NCBI GenBank assembly: GCA_003290165.1
Contig: QNQO01000520.1
Coordinates: forward strand, 496,001-560,000
Source of the DNA: Berberis thunbergii
Lineage: Eukaryota; Streptophyta; Magnoliopsida; Ranunculales; Berberidaceae
Direction: 5' to 3'
DNA length: 64,000 bases
Under the pieces are notes generated by a model. It did not search any database. It was not told where the DNA came from and worked only from the letters and a program-made list of their open reading frames with translations. A program made the position numbers and the translations under genes. Every line of letters begins with the position of its first letter. Within the stretch, counting starts at the first letter, position 1. Below are positions 45,561 through 57,121 of this stretch, in pieces.

Positions 45561-46442
45561 AGAGAGGTGTTGTGTTGGTATGTAAGTTGTGCAAAAGAGA
45601 GAGAGAGAGAGAGTTGTCCTGTTGTTTTGGTTTGCGTTCACCAATAAGATAGATTTTGAGAGAACCAAATTGAGGTGAAAAGGAAGGAAGGTGAGGTGGG
45701 TTGGGTTGGGGTCGGGATATATCATGTTTTTGACAATTTTTTACAAAATTACTCCACAAATCCAAAGGTCCGTGTGCTTCTTTCTATCTCATTGTTTTTT
45801 GCTTTCTTTTCTTTGGCTCTTTGCCTGTCCAAATCCTCCTCCTTCCATTTCCTCACATGAAATCTATTATACCACCATCCCCCACCACACCATGAGTCAT
45901 GACATAATGGATGTAATAACTTCATTTTTCTTTTCTTTTTCAACAATATAATGCCTTTAAAGGAACGTTTTAACCTTGTTTTTAGGTGCATAGTTAGAAG
46001 GGGAATATTTAAAAGGCCAAATTATACATATCCAAAGTCAAAGTCCGATTAAGTTCTCACTCGGTTATGCCTACAACCTAGTTCATATGATTACTACCAA
46101 GAAAAAAAAACAATTAGTGAACCAATTATAAGAATATTGGATACAAGATGGGCTAGTCTGGCTTATGGCATTTTGGATGATGCAAAGTTTAACATGCCTT
46201 TGAATGAATCCAAAGTTGGTTGTAACAGGAATTGTGTTAACACGGAAGTTAAGGCTGTGTACAGTGTGCACTACTTGTGCTAGCACACCCCCCAATCGGT
46301 AAGTGCCTTAAACTTTGCGCATTAGTGAATATGCAAAATTTGCATACCCTCGTGCTAGAAACAATCATCAACTTATTTGTTGTAACAACTTATGTTGGAA
46401 CAAATTTATATGAAACTAGAAAATTGATTCTAAAACCAGAAA

Positions 46443-46475
<33 letters not shown>

Positions 46476-47444
46476 TGTATATGTTTTGGCAGTGTTATTT
46501 CACTAAAACAAAGAAAAAAAATTTCATGTTAATGAATGATGAAACTTAAGTAATATAAGTGTCTGCTCTTCTTTCTTTCTTTTATTTTGTATTATGTTAT
46601 GATAGTTTGTATAACCTATATATACTAATATGCAAACCCAAGCTTAATAGCAAAAAAAATGCAACCTCGAACTTTTTCCTAATTGTAGAAAGGTTATCAC
46701 TTTTTGACATAATTAGATCTGTCGAAGCACACCACCACCCTTTTTTATGTACTAAAGCACACTTCTACCCTTCACCTTCCCTTATCCACCTTTTCTTCTC
46801 TCTTCACATGAACTAGCTCGCCCCGTCACCACAGCTGGCCGCACCACCTTTTCTTCTTTGTTGTTGTTCTTATCTTCTCTCTTCTTATTATGCTTTGTTC
46901 TTCTTCCCCGCCCTACCGGACTTCCCTCCTCACCCCCACTTCATTTTTTTATTCTTATTCTTCTTCTCCATTCTTCCTATTATTATTTGTTCTTCCTCGT
47001 CCCACCCCACCAAACGTCCCTCCCCGCCTCCACTTCATTTTTCTCTTATTCCTTTTTTTCTCTATGTGTGGGGGTTTTCCGTTTGCAGGAACCTGCATGA
47101 GGGTCAAATTTTTTGGGCTCGAGCTGTTTTATGTGAGTGGGGAAACTTGCTCGAGGGCAAAGGAGAAAAACAGGAGAAGAATAAGAGAGAAAAAAAGAAT
47201 AAAGGAGAATAAGAGAGTAGAGAAGAGGTGTGGCCAACGGACGGGCAGGGCAAGGTGGTGCGGTAGTTGTGTCATTCCTTAGAAAGAAGATAGGAAAAGG
47301 GTGAGAACAAGGAGAGAAATTGGAGAAAATGTGTTTGTATTAGTAGTGTTCTTCAATAGACGGGGCTATCCAACATAAGATGGTGGTGTCCTTCATAAAG
47401 TATGGGCAAAAATTTACTCCCCAAAGTACCAAGCCTGCAGTAAA

Positions 47445-47486
<42 letters not shown>

Positions 47487-47751
47487 ATGGTCGTAATGCC
47501 AATTGCTAAATTTTGATTAAAGTAACTATTTATCTTTCCAAAACTGCCTAAAGCGTGTTAGCTTTACAATTGTATAAAAGCAATTATAATATTAAAACTT
47601 TAAATACAACAAATGTCCAGTCAAACTCAACATTAAAATAGTATGCTCACCGGTGTCATTATATTTTACATTAATAAATACTTAATATTTTCATTTAAAA
47701 AATCACAGATTTTTACATATATTGCAAGTTTAGTACATCTACGGACCCCGT
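45561..47751. other. Intergenic sequence upstream of the ligase gene
   Basis: No gene is recognised. It contains an AAT trinucleotide run (46446-46475), a pyrimidine-rich stretch (46740-47090) with an imperfect duplication of CTCCACTTCATTTTT-type sequence, a purine-rich stretch (47155-47220) and an ATT run of about 43 bases (47444-47486). The overlapping frames at 46858-47282 follow the CT-rich composition and are not credible proteins. Confidence 0.5.
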
Positions 47752-49096
47752 GGGGCTCATGCGCACAAAGCACAGGAGAGGCTCCTGTGCACAAATCTGG
47801 GCCGTCGGATCTGATGGACGGCTCAGATTGATAGATGTGAATCTGATTTTATTTCAAAGTTTCAAAGTTTTATATCATGACGAAATCCACATTTTCACTC
47901 TTCTTCCCTCTTGCTCCAGACTTGAATGAGAAAATTCAGATTCTATTGGTGTGTTGGGTTGCCAAGGGTGATGATTTGGTTAATGGGGAGGGGTGTGAGT
48001 GACTAAGAGGTTGGCTTTAGACATGTAGTGATGACGGGGAGGATTGACCTCGCTGAAGTTTTCTATTTGGTAATTTTAGAAAGCAGTACTTTGTTCTCAA
48101 TTGATCAGTGTTTTTCTTGTGTTGTCGCACTTGAGAAACTTCTAAAAGGCTATGCTGGGAAATATGCTACCAGAGATTAAGTATTCCTGGTTGGTTCTCC
48201 TAGTCCTAATTTTCAAATTGGGATATGTGTATCATGTTTGTGCGTTTTCTGTAAAATTTGTCTTGTATAGTAGCAGTGTAAAAATTTACAAATGATGAAG
48301 AAAAAAGAGATTGTTTGCTACTCAGACATTTATTTTTCTAATCTCCTCGAATTATTTTGATGCGTATTTGATATATAAGTTTTATTTATTATTATTTTTT
48401 TCTATAACCTCTCTCTCTCACATACTTGTGGGGGAGGGGACTTAATGCCTTAACCCCCAAAACCCAACTTATGATTCCAACATGAAACATCAGAGATGTT
48501 CCTGCATCCCTGGGCAATCACGACATCCTAAATAGGTTGTCACCCTATGAGCATCCATGATTATGTGCAAGTGTGCAACCTCTTTATACTAATGTTTTTC
48601 CTTCTCAAAGATGAGTCTCAGTTCTTGTCAAAGCTTCTGTAAACCTTTTGCTTTGGAAGGCAAGCTTCCAGTAATTCTACAACTTTTAATTCTTTGACAG
48701 TTGAGTTTGTGAAGCCAAAGAATCAACATGGAGCAAGAGGGAATAAGAGAAGGGGGGTGAGTGTAGCCTGTGTTTGCAGCTTGGATCGATGTCGAAAATC
48801 AACGCAGAAGGAAGAAACTCTCTTCTTCTCCTTCAGGTCCTGTTTCCCGCCGAAAATCGAGATATTATGTTTCCAAACCTTTCATTTCCCAACACACCAA
48901 CAGAACCTGAATTTTCTCATTCAAATCTGGAGCAAGAGGGAGGAAGAGTGAAAACGTGGATTTCGGCATGATATAAATTTTTGAAACTTTGAAATAAAAC
49001 CAAATTCACATCCATCAATCTGAGCCGTCCATCAGATTCGACGGCCCAGATTTGTGTGTAGGAGCCCCTCCTGTGTTTTGTGTGCTTGAGCTCCCC
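47752..49096. mobile_element. MULE-like element with about 205-bp terminal inverted repeats
   Basis: The left arm 47752-47957 and right arm 48882-49096 are highly similar reverse complements. Both outer ends start GGGG then CTC, and both contain CAAATCTGGGCCGTCG, CTGATGGACGGCTCAGATTG and TTTCACTCTTC. Long TIRs of this size are typical of Mutator-like elements. The 0.9-kb interior has no transposase and only a weak possible exon after CTTTGACAG (48702). No 8-11 bp target duplication was found, so class and exact ends are tentative. Confidence 0.7.
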
Positions 49097-49177
49097 TTTT
49101 CACATTTTTATCAATAGAATTTAGGGGGGGGGGGGAGGGGGGAAGTTACATTCACAACTTAGCAACAATTTGCGCCA

Positions 49178-49252
49178 ATGGTGTTATGGTCGAGTGGTTA
49201 GGGCTGTGTGGGTTTATCCCCACGTCCTAGGTTCGAGACCTGCCGACGGCAT
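49178..49252 (+). ncRNA. tRNA-like Pol III unit (tRNA pseudogene or SINE head)
   Basis: It has an A box TGGTCGAGTGG (49187-49197) and a B box GGTTCGAGACC (49230-49240). The ends ATGGTGT and ACGGCAT can pair with one mismatch as an acceptor stem. The middle hairpin GTGGG/CCCAC has a 6-base loop, not 7, so a functional anticodon is unlikely. It could be a decayed tRNA or the head of a SINE; no clear SINE tail or target duplication was found. Confidence 0.5.
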
Positions 49253-49991
49253 GATTACTTTCTTATGGTGTTGACCTATAAATCACATCTTGTTGATAGG
49301 TTACGGTTACTCTCTTTCCCTTGCACTTCCTCGCCGTTTAGAAAAGTTGTTGACAAAATAATATAGCAATTATTCGTGATGGAAAACCATTAATATTATG
49401 AGGGCACGAGCATTTAATGGCACGACAAATATATTGAAACATAACAAAATTAAATTAATGAAAAGAAATGCCATAGTAGGCATGGTAAATTAATGATAAA
49501 ATGGTGGGTACATTCTGAGTTGTATTCCCCATAAATGACACAACTATAAGCATGGATAATTATTTGGTTTCAATATAAACTCTGTAAAACATCAAATCTT
49601 GGTTCTTACCATCACTTGGGGAAATAGATCTCTAAAAGTCTCATTCATTCAGTGGTTTGGAGATTTTTATTTGTAATCACACACACACACTTACTCATCA
49701 GACTTGGTTTGAAAGGGCCCTCATGCGTGTCATAATCAGACAATGTGAACAGATGAAGAGTTGTACAATGCATTGAATGGGAAGATTCCTTGAGAAAGTA
49801 TTGCAAATTCACCTCATTATGTCCAGGATTGCATTTGTTTCTAGTTTCCATGCTAGCTCATGCCAAGTTCCTCACTATTCTCCATTACATTTATCAACCA
49901 CTCCTTCCTTTCCTCAAATCTTTTTCTTACCTCCCTTGGAGGGTTAAATGGGATGAATGTTTTGAGGATGATATCCTTAGATAATCTACCT
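49253..49991. other. Intergenic, no features seen
   Basis: AT-rich sequence with only short chance frames (49645-49851, 49790-49984). Confidence 0.5.
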
Positions 49992-50050
49992 CAGGGCCGA
50001 CACTGAGTGCTAGCCCAGGAGGCCTGGGCCTAGAGCCCCAACAAGGCCCC

Positions 50051-50085
<35 letters not shown>
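49992..50085 (+). mobile_element. hAT-like terminus remnant plus TA repeat
   Basis: CAGGGCCGACACTGAG resembles the CAGGGCCGGCCCTGA ends of a common plant hAT group. The typical GCCTGGGCCTAGAGCCCCA and AGGCCCCACC follow, then a TA dinucleotide run (about 50054-50085). The opposite end was not found, so it is truncated. Confidence 0.45.
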
Positions 50086-50087
<2 letters not shown>

Positions 50088-50911
50088 TTATGATAAATAT
50101 TCTTCAACCTATATGTTGTACTTGGAGTGGTACCACGACGCCCAGGTTTAATCCTTGTGCACTCATATATAATTTTATTCATTTAAAAAGAACCAACATT
50201 TTTCAAGAATTCACTATGGGTAGCCAAAATATCAAGGTCAACCCCGAATTGCCTCTATAGAATTTCAGCTCATTGTAGCTTGATATATTATCTGAAACTT
50301 GACCAAGAGTTTGTCAGTATCTTTAAAACTCACAATTTTCATTCGTTGTGGTGTGAAGTATAATTTATTTTGGTTTAAAAAAAGAGGAAGAAAAGAACAT
50401 TGTGAGTTTTTGGATCAAAACTCGCCGAAAGGTTCACAAATGTTTTAAAGAATACTCGCCCATATCTTAGTCAACTCAATCCAAAATCATCTCCATCTTC
50501 GATCAACCTTTTCCAATTCAACCTACCTCATATTTAAAGTGACCTTAGGAACCCACAAAAGCTTCATCCCTTCATTCTTTCTAATCTCAACCATCTAAAA
50601 TCACCTTCATCTTCAACCAACTACCTCAGTTTTCATATTTGTAAGCTTCCAAAGTATACAAAAAAGCTCCAAATCAAGCAACAAACTCGAGAAAACGCTG
50701 AATATGAGCAAAATAGGTTGAAAATAGCATAGAAATGGACGGGAGAGAAGATTTGCATGTGTGCCCTAGTGATAGTTTTTGTTTTCTAGTGAAACTCATT
50801 GGAATTAGTTAATTTATTTTCCGGCACTTGATAAAGAAGAAATTTTAGAATTCTTTTGGAAAGAAAAATGTGGTGGCACTGAAGTAAAGTGCGGGTGCAC
50901 ATAGTATATCT
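50086..50911. other. Intergenic; possible SINE scrap near 50120
   Basis: GGAGTGGTACCACGACGCCC followed by AGGTTTAATCC resembles A- and B-box order of a tRNA-like SINE, but it is too degraded to call. The rest shows nothing recognisable. Confidence 0.35.
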
Positions 50912-50924
50912 CTTTTGCAAATTG

Positions 50925-52051
50925 AATTTTTTTTTTGATAAATCTTATTGTATATATATATAAACAATTACAAAACATTATGACTTGTTGCAGCAGTCGT
51001 AGCTAAATCATGGGCCTCAGTATTAAGGTCTCGAACATAGTTACAAAACCAACATGGAAGCAACAAAAAAGAGGTGCCTAATATATGTAATAATATGACG
51101 CCAAGCCCAGCTCATAGCTAGATCATGATCAGTGTCGTCTGCATGAATGAGATTGATGATGTTTGCCGATTCACCTAGAAGGAGACCTGTCTTCCAGTCT
51201 TGTGCTAGAATCAGAATAAATGTTGCCTCTACTGCATAACACTCCGCTATGGTGCTGTCGAGGATCTTGCTCGGAGCAGGGCATGCCACTGTCACAAGAA
51301 CTCGCCCCTATTGGTTGATGGCAAAAAACACCATGGGATCCCTGTTTAGAAAATTCAAAAAAATTGGCATCAAAATTGACAATAATCATATCCAGTTCCA
51401 AGGTGAGAGGGATGGGGCGAAGCAGATTGGATCTAATGTTGATTCTATAGTGCCTAGCTGACTGGATCTGGTTGTGGATCATGGCAATACGGGATGTACT
51501 GATCTTGGAGTGGGGGCCCTATAGAATGTCCTGGTTTGTGTTTCTGGTATGGTTCCCTGGGACATCTATCGTGAGAGGGATGGGGCAAAGAAATTTTGGA
51601 CCACTTCGACAACATCTTGTTTAACTGTCTCTCAGTAATGCTGAAAAAAGAAAACATGGAATCCATCGGGTCCCGGGGTTTTATGACTACCCATCCCAGA
51701 GATGGTTCGATGAATTTTTTCTTCATCGGGGATTCTCAAAAGAAGTTCATTCTCTTCCACATAGATATTGGGCGTAAAAAGATCGAGGATATCCTGGTTC
51801 AGGGATGGATTTGAGGACTCAAATATTTATTTAAAGTAATAATTAAGAACCTTACCTATTGACTCTTGGTCAGAGTACCACTGATTCATAGGAGCCTTAA
51901 GACGAACTATGAAATTTTTTTTCGGCAGAGCATGGCCGCTATGTAAAAGAATTTGGTATTTTATCACCTTCAGCAAGCCAAGATTTTCCGAATTTGTTAT
52001 GCCAAAAAAGTTCCTCTTTTGAGATGAAGTTCAGAGACAAATATGTGCTCC
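50925..52051 (-). mobile_element. 5'-truncated, internally deleted LINE with 13-bp target duplication
   Basis: The direct repeat CTTTTGCAAATTG lies at 50912-50924 and 52052-52064. A poly-A tail (ten T on the plus strand, 50927-50936) marks the 3' end. The upstream part encodes the reverse transcriptase start (LLRIPDEEKIHRTISGMGSH, then KTPGPDGFHVFFF, about 51800-51640). The downstream part is the RNase H-like domain (NFDANFFEFSKQGSHGVF, AECYAVEATF, about 51400-51000). The central reverse transcriptase is missing. It is inactive. Confidence 0.88.
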
Positions 52052-52064
52052 CTTTTGCAAATTG

Positions 52065-54039
52065 TTGACCAAGACAATATGCGCTCTAATATTTGAGATG
52101 CTTGACATGTAGTTTCAAGACGCTTAACTGCAACTTTTGATATAGTGATTTATTAATTTAGTTATTTATTTCTGCAAACTGAAACATCACTAGCCAGGGT
52201 AGCTAGGCAGGTTTTTATCATTAGTAGTATATACTTGTACAAGTTTCTTTTGTTCTGTTCTACTTGACTTTTTGTGTATCTTGCTTTTAAATCATCACAA
52301 AATTCGGACTTATATTCATTGTTTAGCAAAACTGCCTAAATTTCAAAGAACTCTGACCAACAATTTCATTACTTCCACATTCGATCTGCTGATAAAAAAA
52401 AACTTCAACATTCTAATGATTTTGTATGCAAGTGTCCAACAAAACCAATAGGCCGATGGATCGACTTTCGCATTATCGTTAAAAAAAGTACGGGCAGCCT
52501 AAATTTCTTAAGCTTAAGTAGTATCTAATACCCACTGAACTATGTTTAAAGGGATAATAATAAGAATGAATGACCAAGTCATCGATGGTTCCACCACCAC
52601 CTTACATATGCTTTCTCATGCACGCGTTCCATGTCTCATCTCATTATCTGTGGGGGCCGGCCTCTCTTTCTCCCCCTCTTTAAGATCGCTTTGATCTTTG
52701 CCTTTGGTGTAAGGTTGTATTTTAATTTGAAGTTTATCCCTCCCAAAGGTAAGGTAGGTAGGCCAACTTTGTTTTCCTATGCCTTGTTCTGGATTTCACT
52801 TTGAGCCACAATAACACCCACTTTGATTTTTGCACAGACCATGAGAGGTGATCACTGACTCATAACTGACTTAGCTTTTGTAACAATATACTATAGTGCT
52901 GGTCATAAATCTAAGTCAGGTCATGCATTTGAATAATCACATTTTAAAGATTATCCAAAGGACTACATGTATAACAATATATGACAAAAGAAAAGTAAAA
53001 AAGAAGATGCTATAAATAGGTTTGTAAAGATTGATTAGTCAAGGGAATACATCTATAACCATGAATGGGCAAAATTGGGTCATCTAGCAATGATTCAGAC
53101 CTATTGTTGGCCCCTACAACTTTTTCTCTGTAAACTTGGGCATCTAACACAACGTGCTCCAACAACACGAAAAAAAAAATTCCCCAGTAACGGCAAGGTC
53201 AAGTTGTTTAAGCTGCACTTGGAGCCAGCTTATCTTGCGTCTTGCTGGCATATCCCATCTGATGTATTAGACCTCGCATGAATCTTCTCCCTTCTCCTTT
53301 TCTCTGGTTTTCCTGAAATCAGTTTTAATCCCAGCCATAGCTTCACAAATCTTTTGCTTTTCATTACCCAATACTTGGCTTCAGAAAAAATAAGAAATAC
53401 ATAAAGCGATTTTTTCCTAAGAAAATAAGAAATAGTATGGCATGTGATCTAAGCTTTTTTACTGACAAATAGATGATCAAATCCAAGCAAATGTTTTCAG
53501 TTATAATAAGAAGACCCAACATGTAGATACAATGATGAAGGAAGAGACAATGCTACCTTCAAGCCAAAATATAATGAAGGGACAAAACTAAATAAGTGAG
53601 AGTAGGATATAATGCTTGATGAGGGAGAAACTCATGCAAAGATGATGGGAAAATTGAACTATAAACTGACAAGAAACACATACAATCAGCAAACAATGGA
53701 TTATAATGGATAGTACAACTCCCTGAATTTTCAGATTAAGTAAAATAAATTTGTTAACTTTCATTAGTTTTATGTGTTCACAGGTGACAATTTCAAGTCA
53801 TGTCTTTACCACTCTGAGTCTGCATCAACAAACCATAACAAAAACAAGCATCTCAAGCAATCTCATGTTCAAGTATCCAAATGTTCTTGTAGTTGTTTGG
53901 AAGAAACATGTCAGTTCAAAGATGCCAAACTGACCAAATTTGGATACCCTGCATGGAGAAACAAGAAAGACCAGCGATCCATCCAAGCCTTGACTCTGTG
54001 CAAATCTGCCAAACCAGAAAATGTCATAAACATGGAAGC
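52065..54039. other. Intergenic, no gene recognised
   Basis: Mixed-composition DNA with only short frames. The 133-codon frame at 53774-54175 runs into the gypsy LTR and has no family features. Confidence 0.5.
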
Positions 54040-54295
54040 TGACGAGACATCCAAAAGTCACCCGATCACAGATGTACACGTGGCATGGGTCAACCATAAC
54101 ATGAGAAATGCTTCGACACAGTTCCAAGCTGCAACCCATAAGTCAGACGCTCAAGCCCAAGTCATGCCAGCCTAAGCGGCACGGATCTTGGGGCTTAGCC
54201 TAGGACAATAAGGCCTGAACACAAGTCTCTGAGTTGTCATAGGTCTGAGACCCACTCACACAAATCAACTCTTAGCCCAATCATGCATTGGGTCC
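54040..54295 (+). repeat. Gypsy 5' LTR, first part
   Basis: It starts TGACGAGACATCC, which parallels TGATGATACACC at 63752, and shares a GTACACGTGGCATG-type block with the other LTR copies. It is cut by Copia-3 after GGTCC (54291-54295). The left boundary is inferred from that similarity and is uncertain. Confidence 0.55.
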
Positions 54296-54551
54296 TGTTA
54301 GAAATCTAATATCCAAATGAATCTCTACTTTTCTCAATAGAGAAAGAGCAGAGTATTTCCTTCTATTTATAATAACATATCAAGCTACATATTGAGTTCT
54401 TGAAACCAATTCTAACTCATTACAGCTCATCATAACAAAATAACAAAGTACAGCTCATTACTTAATGACACTCTGTGATTCTTGTTTATGTGGCACTATA
54501 ATGTGTCTTTGTTGACATGGCTGAGACTGCTGACTTGGATCCTGTCTATCA
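54296..54551 (-). repeat. Copia-3 3' LTR
   Basis: 256 bp, starting TGTTAGAAATC and ending GTCTATCA on the plus strand. It differs from the partner LTR by eight substitutions, mostly transitions. Confidence 0.95.
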
Positions 54552-55962
54552 TCCCTCCTCAAGTGCAAGGGGTAAGGAACAAGACCAAAATGTGTTTTAA
54601 GATAAGTAAACCTTGCACTTGTGAGATGTTTGGTGAGAAGATCTGCAGGCTGCTCAGTAGTGGGAACAAATTTGAGAAGCAAAGCACCTTTGAGCACATG
54701 ATCACGTATGAAATGCATATCAATTTCAATATGCTTAGTCCTGGCATGAAAGACATGATTCTTAGCAAGGTGATAAGCACTAACATTGTCATACCAGAGA
54801 ACAGGTGATCGAGGGATAGAAATACAAAGCTCCTTCAACAATGCTTGTATCCAGATGACCTCAGAAGTAGCAATAGCAAGACCTCGGTATTCAAATTCAG
54901 CACTGCTTCTTGAGACTACACGCTGTTTGGTAGCAGACCAAGATACCAAATTTCCACCTAAATAAACCAAGTAACCACTGGAGCTACGTCTATCATCAGT
55001 ATTAGAACCCCAGTCAGCATAAAAAAGGCCTCAATAGCAAGATCACGAGTAGGTTGAATAAGCGAACCATCATGAACTGAACCTTTTAGATAACGCAAGA
55101 TGCGCTTGACAGCCAACCAGTGAGACGTCGTAGGCATTTGCATAAACTGACAAGCCTTATTTACTGCAAAGGCAATGTCTGGCCTGGTCATGGTGACATA
55201 TTGAAGAGCACCAACTATGCTGCGATAGGCAGTGACATGAGTGGACTGTGATAAGAGTTTACCAACAACACCTGGAATTGGAGAGGGTTTGCAATCAACC
55301 ATAGCAGCACGTGTAAGAAGATCAAAAATATATTTAGCTTGACTTAGGTGTAGTGCACCATTGCAGCGATGAACTTCAATACCCAAGAAGTATGATAAAG
55401 GCCCCAAATCACGCAGAGCAAAAACCGAGTGTAATTGAGCAATGAGAACGGAGATATGACGTGAAGAACTCCCTGTAACAATTATGTCATCAACATAGAT
55501 CAAAATGATAGGAATGGAATGCTTATCAAATTTGAAAAACATGGAACTATCAGTCCGAGAAGCAGTGAAACCCCAGCGTATAAGAGCACAAATAAGTGTA
55601 GAAAACCAAACACGAGGAGACTGCTTCAGGCCATACAAAGAATTCCGCAAGTGACAAACTTTGGATGGAAATCGTTTGTCCAAAAAATTGGGAGGTTGAG
55701 TCATGAAGACTTGTTCTTCCAGATCTCCATTCAAGAAGGCATTATGAACATCAAGTTGACGAATATCCCACTGGAAACTCACTGCAATCGTGCGAACAAT
55801 ACAAATAGTTGTAGCTTTGACTACGAGACTAAATGTCTCAAAATAATCCAAACCGTAAGTTTGATTGAAACCTTGTGCAACAAGGCGAGCTTTATATCTG
55901 TCAATACTCCCATCAGGTTTGTATTTGAGTCTATAAACCCATTTACAGCCTATGACATTCAC
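54458..55962 (-). pseudogene. Copia-3 reverse transcriptase and RNase H
   Basis: Reverse transcriptase begins near 56060 (LRQALKDPHWVHAME, then a stop) and is open from 55962: NVIGCKWVYRLKYKPDGSID, LDVHNAFLNGDL, the catalytic ILIYVDDIIVTGS near 55470-55510, and LSYFLGIEV. A frameshift near 55030 leads into RNase H (SRSSAEFEYRGLA, WYDNVSAYHLA, HIEIDMHFIRD) ending inside the 3' LTR. It is close to intact compared with most copies here, but cannot act without the deleted parts. Confidence 0.9.
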
Positions 55963-56105
55963 ATCACTAGGTGGATCAACTAATGTCCAAGTACCACTCT
56001 TATGTAATTAAGGCAGATATCTCCTATTCCATAGCATGAACCCAGTGAGGATCCTTAAGAGCTTGGCGCAAAGGAGTGGGTTCAGAGATTTTAACAGCGG
56101 ATAAA

Positions 56106-56303
56106 TCAAGCAGAAGTGTGATCTTGACTTCTCCAAGCAACAAAAGCAGGATTAATAACCCCTGAACTTAATTCTTTTGTTGGAAAAACCGAAATTCCTT
56201 CAATAAAGTCTTCAAAACCATTTGCAAAGATCACATTCTCAATTTGTGATTTCCAGAGTATGTAATTTGTTCTATCAAGTTTTACTGGCAGAGTATGATT
56301 CAA
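56106..56303 (-). pseudogene. Copia-3 gag N-terminal fragment
   Basis: The fragment MNHTLPVKLDRTNYILWKSQ continues to NPAFVAWRSQDHTSA and then stops. It is the usual copia gag start. It ends at the deletion junction near 56106, after which the sequence jumps to the region just before the reverse transcriptase. Confidence 0.85.
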
Positions 56304-56474
56304 GATTTGATAAAAAGGAGTAGAAGATACAGTGGAGTTCTAACCTGAATTGAGAGAACCAGAAGAAGATGAGGATTGGGCAGGTTGAGTGCCATGAATG
56401 GAAAAAAAAGCTTATTTGAAGAAACTACAAACAATAATTGATTAAAGAAGAGATGCTCCAGAGCTCTGATACCA

Positions 56475-56730
56475 TGTTAGAAATCTAATATCCAAATGAA
56501 TTTCTACTTTTCTCAATAGAGAAAGAGTAGAGTATTTCCTTCTATTTATAATAACATATCAAGCTACATATTGAGTTCATGAAACCAATTCTAACTCATT
56601 ACAACTCATCATAACAGAATAACAAAATACAACTCATTACTTAATGACACTCTGTGATTCTTGTTTATGTGGCACTATAATGTGTCTTTGTTGACATGGC
56701 TAAGACTGCTGACTTGGATCCTGTCTATCA
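56475..56730 (-). repeat. Copia-3 5' LTR
   Basis: 256 bp, adjacent to the initiator-tRNA primer-binding site on its inner side and to GGTCC on its outer side. Confidence 0.95.
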
Positions 56731-56735
56731 GGTCC

Positions 56736-57039
56736 TAAACAGAACAAGTGCCGAAGAGATTATGTTATGCACAGGTAAGATTTTAGGCGAGATCTCCTCC
56801 CTCCATCATGCCCTTGATAGCATGGACAGTTCTGGAGGGAACAATCACTACTTAAGGTGAGAAAAGGGAAAAAGAAAGGTACACATACATATTGTTAATT
56901 ACATCTAGTCTTCATTCTTTCTTGCACCATTCCTTGACTTAAGCATTAGAGTGTCTTCGGCCACCACAACGATGGTCCCTGGCTCACCGCTATTCGTTTT
57001 GCAAGTTCTAGATCAGCAATGACGGATTTGGATGAATCA
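56736..57039 (+). repeat. Gypsy 5' LTR, second part
   Basis: This continues the LTR after Copia-3. It has the usual gypsy LTR tail (CTTGACTTAAGCATTAGAGT with TCTTCGGCC) and ends ATGAATCA three bases before the primer-binding site. With the first part it gives an LTR of about 560 bp. Confidence 0.75.
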
Positions 57040-57041
57040 GT

Positions 57042-57060
57042 TTGGCGTCGTTCGTGGGGA
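57042..57060 (+). promoter_or_regulatory. Gypsy primer-binding site
   Basis: TTGGCGTCGTTCGTGGGGA resembles the complement of the 3' end of tRNA-Asp used by many plant gypsy elements, with some mismatches. It follows the LTR end at 57038-57039 (CA). Confidence 0.75.
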
Positions 57061-57121
57061 CAAAAAACAAGTTCCTTGAAGCAAACATATAAACCCTTTC
57101 TAACTAGCAGAGCATCGAAAC

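Larger units (their letters stand above)
54296..56730 (-). mobile_element. Copia-3, internally deleted Ty1/copia element
   Basis: Two 256-bp LTRs (54296-54551 and 56475-56730) with TG...CA ends differ at eight positions. The target duplication GGTCC is exact (54291-54295 and 56731-56735). The primer-binding site TGGTATCAGAGC (complement of 56463-56474) and the polypurine tract GAGGAGGGA (complement of 54552-54560) each abut an LTR. The interior is only 1.9 kb: the gag start, then directly the reverse transcriptase. Gag C-terminus, protease and integrase are missing. Confidence 0.95.

Noticed and set aside
45041..45725. Minus-strand frames of 148 and 180 codons next to the ligase gene
   Set aside because: They coincide with the CT-repeat leader of the ligase gene and contain poly-His/Ile from the CAT repeat; better explained as 5' UTR.
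46858..47282. Overlapping frames of 80-130 codons
   Set aside because: They follow a CT-rich then GA-rich low-complexity tract; encoded Phe/Leu/Ser-rich and Lys/Glu-rich peptides are composition artefacts.
53774..54175. 133-codon open frame on the plus strand
   Set aside because: It runs across the gypsy LTR boundary and has no recognisable domain; composition follows the DNA.
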